This document shows, in pieces, positions 4,547 to 5,213 of a stretch of DNA of 5,213 bases. The notes beneath the pieces were generated by a model. The model had not been told where the DNA came from, searched no databases, and saw nothing but the letters and a program-made list of their open reading frames with translations. The DNA lies in the NCBI GenBank assembly GCA_964557845.1, contig CAZLBV010000060.1:1-5213 (forward strand), in the 5' to 3' direction. How positions within the stretch are numbered: the first letter of the stretch is position 1; the number at the start of each line of letters is the position of its first letter. The position numbers were made by a program, and so were the translations under genes. Source of the stretch: CAZLBV01 sp964557845. GTDB lineage: Bacteria; Acidobacteriota; Aminicenantia; Aminicenantales; Aminicenantaceae.

Positions 4547-5213
4547 TCAGGAGTAATATAGCTTTTTTAGCATCGTAGCATCTTGTTCCTGATCCGGGCT
4601 CTCACATATAACCATTCCCCTTACATCATAATCCCTAAGCGCCTGGATCCATTCGTCATAACGGAAATCAGATTCTATCAGGTTCAGATGCTTCATTTCG
4701 CCTTTGTCGTTGTACATAATGCCGGAGATATGAATATGCATATTGGATAAAGCTCCGCCCCCCAGCTTTTTTTCAATTTTCTTCAGTATCCGCTGGAACT
4801 CAAGATAGCTGTTCATTTTTCCTTCCCGGGCATGGATGTGAGAAAAATCAATACAGGGTTGAAGGCCTTCTACATCTCTACAAAGAAAAAGTATTTCCTC
4901 AAACGAACCAAATTGGGCTATTTTCCCCATGGTCTCGGGACGCAAAACAACCGGATTTCTCTCTGCTCTGAGTATGGATACCACCTCTTTTATCCCTCGC
5001 TTAATGTTATCATAAGCATCTTCTTTAGTTTGCCCTTTTATATAATATCCGGAATGAAAAACCACACTTCTTGCTCCCAAAGTTTTCGCCAGTCTGGCTG
5101 AGGTAAGGATTCTTTCCTGACTGGCTAAAAATTTGCCTGTCTCAGGTGAATTAAGATTTATATAGTAGGGAGCATGGACACTAAGAGCTACTTTTAGTTT
5201 TTTAGCCTCTTCT
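4547..5213 (-). CDS. nfo: Endonuclease IV-like AP endonuclease / sugar-phosphate TIM barrel (partial, N-terminus beyond window)
   Basis: The frame is open to the window edge, giving 221 residues of a protein that is usually about 275-285 long, so roughly the first 55-60 residues are missing. Endonuclease IV enzymes incise DNA at abasic sites using a three-zinc centre. Equivalents of the E. coli metal ligands, numbered from the first residue in the window, are His13 (SVHAPY), His53 (VFHSG), Glu93 (RPETMG), Asp122 and His125 (CIDFSH), His161 (HIHISG), His175 (MKHLNL) and Glu204 (CESP). The ligand Asp229 of E. coli aligns with Met173. This GExKHLxL form resembles the archaeal/anaerobe subgroup usually labelled deoxyribonuclease IV, so the substitution may be subgroup-typical. 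The TTG at 5080 is internal, since homologous sequence continues upstream of it. A non-DNA sugar isomerase-type role is a less likely alternative. The gene ends 252 bases before the aldehyde dehydrogenase start and probably belongs to a separate transcript. Confidence 0.85.
   Translation of the reverse strand, partial: EEAKKLKVALSVHAPYYINLNSPETGKFLASQERILTSARLAKTLGARSVVFHSGYYIKGQTKEDAYDNIKRGIKEVVSILRAERNPVVLRPETMGKIAQFGSFEEILFLCRDVEGLQPCIDFSHIHAREGKMNSYLEFQRILKKIEKKLGGGALSNMHIHISGIMYNDKGEMKHLNLIESDFRYDEWIQALRDYDVRGMVICESPDQEQDATMLKKLYYS

Overview
The window looks like part of a chromosome of a moderately AT-rich anaerobic bacterium. The radical SAM/SPASM enzyme, which needs oxygen-sensitive [4Fe-4S] clusters, and the resemblance of the first genes to the 'SynChlorMet' (Scm) cassette both point to the syntrophic/sulfate-reducing world. 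As I recall it, that cassette was defined in Syntrophobacter, a naphthalene-degrading deltaproteobacterium, Chlorobium and Methanocella. The taxon itself cannot be fixed from this sequence.

Left part (1-2692, + strand): a tightly packed operon that reads as a cassette for a ribosomally made, post-translationally modified peptide (RiPP). In order it holds the last 16 codons of a PqqD-like leader-binding protein, a ScmF-like radical SAM/SPASM peptide maturase, an HPr-kinase-like P-loop protein, an 86-residue Cys-rich peptide that is the best precursor candidate, and a compact signal-peptidase-I-like (S26, Ser/His type) protease. Genes overlap or lie 17-24 bases apart. The peptide has a short charged leader and a core with six regularly spaced Cx(T/Y)G-type repeats. 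A reasonable model is that the PqqD-like protein presents the leader, the SPASM enzyme modifies the Cys repeats, the kinase-like protein may phosphorylate Ser/Thr, and the protease removes the leader. The model is inference. The components and their order are read directly from the sequence.

Middle (2693-2869): a convergent intergenic stretch made almost entirely of two degenerate short tandem repeats, a 7-base family (NYAGRAG) and then an 8-base family (CATYNACY).

Right part (2870-5213, - strand): a complete NAD(P)-dependent aldehyde dehydrogenase with its own plausible sigma70-type promoter, then the 3' three quarters of an endonuclease-IV-like AP endonuclease. The gap between them (4295-4546) again carries the 8-base and 7-base repeats, now in the opposite orientation. 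The aldehyde dehydrogenase is therefore flanked by a nested inverted pair of composite repeat arrays. Read from each upstream stop codon, both arrays run stop codon - 7-mers - 8-mers. These two genes have no evident functional link to the peptide cassette.
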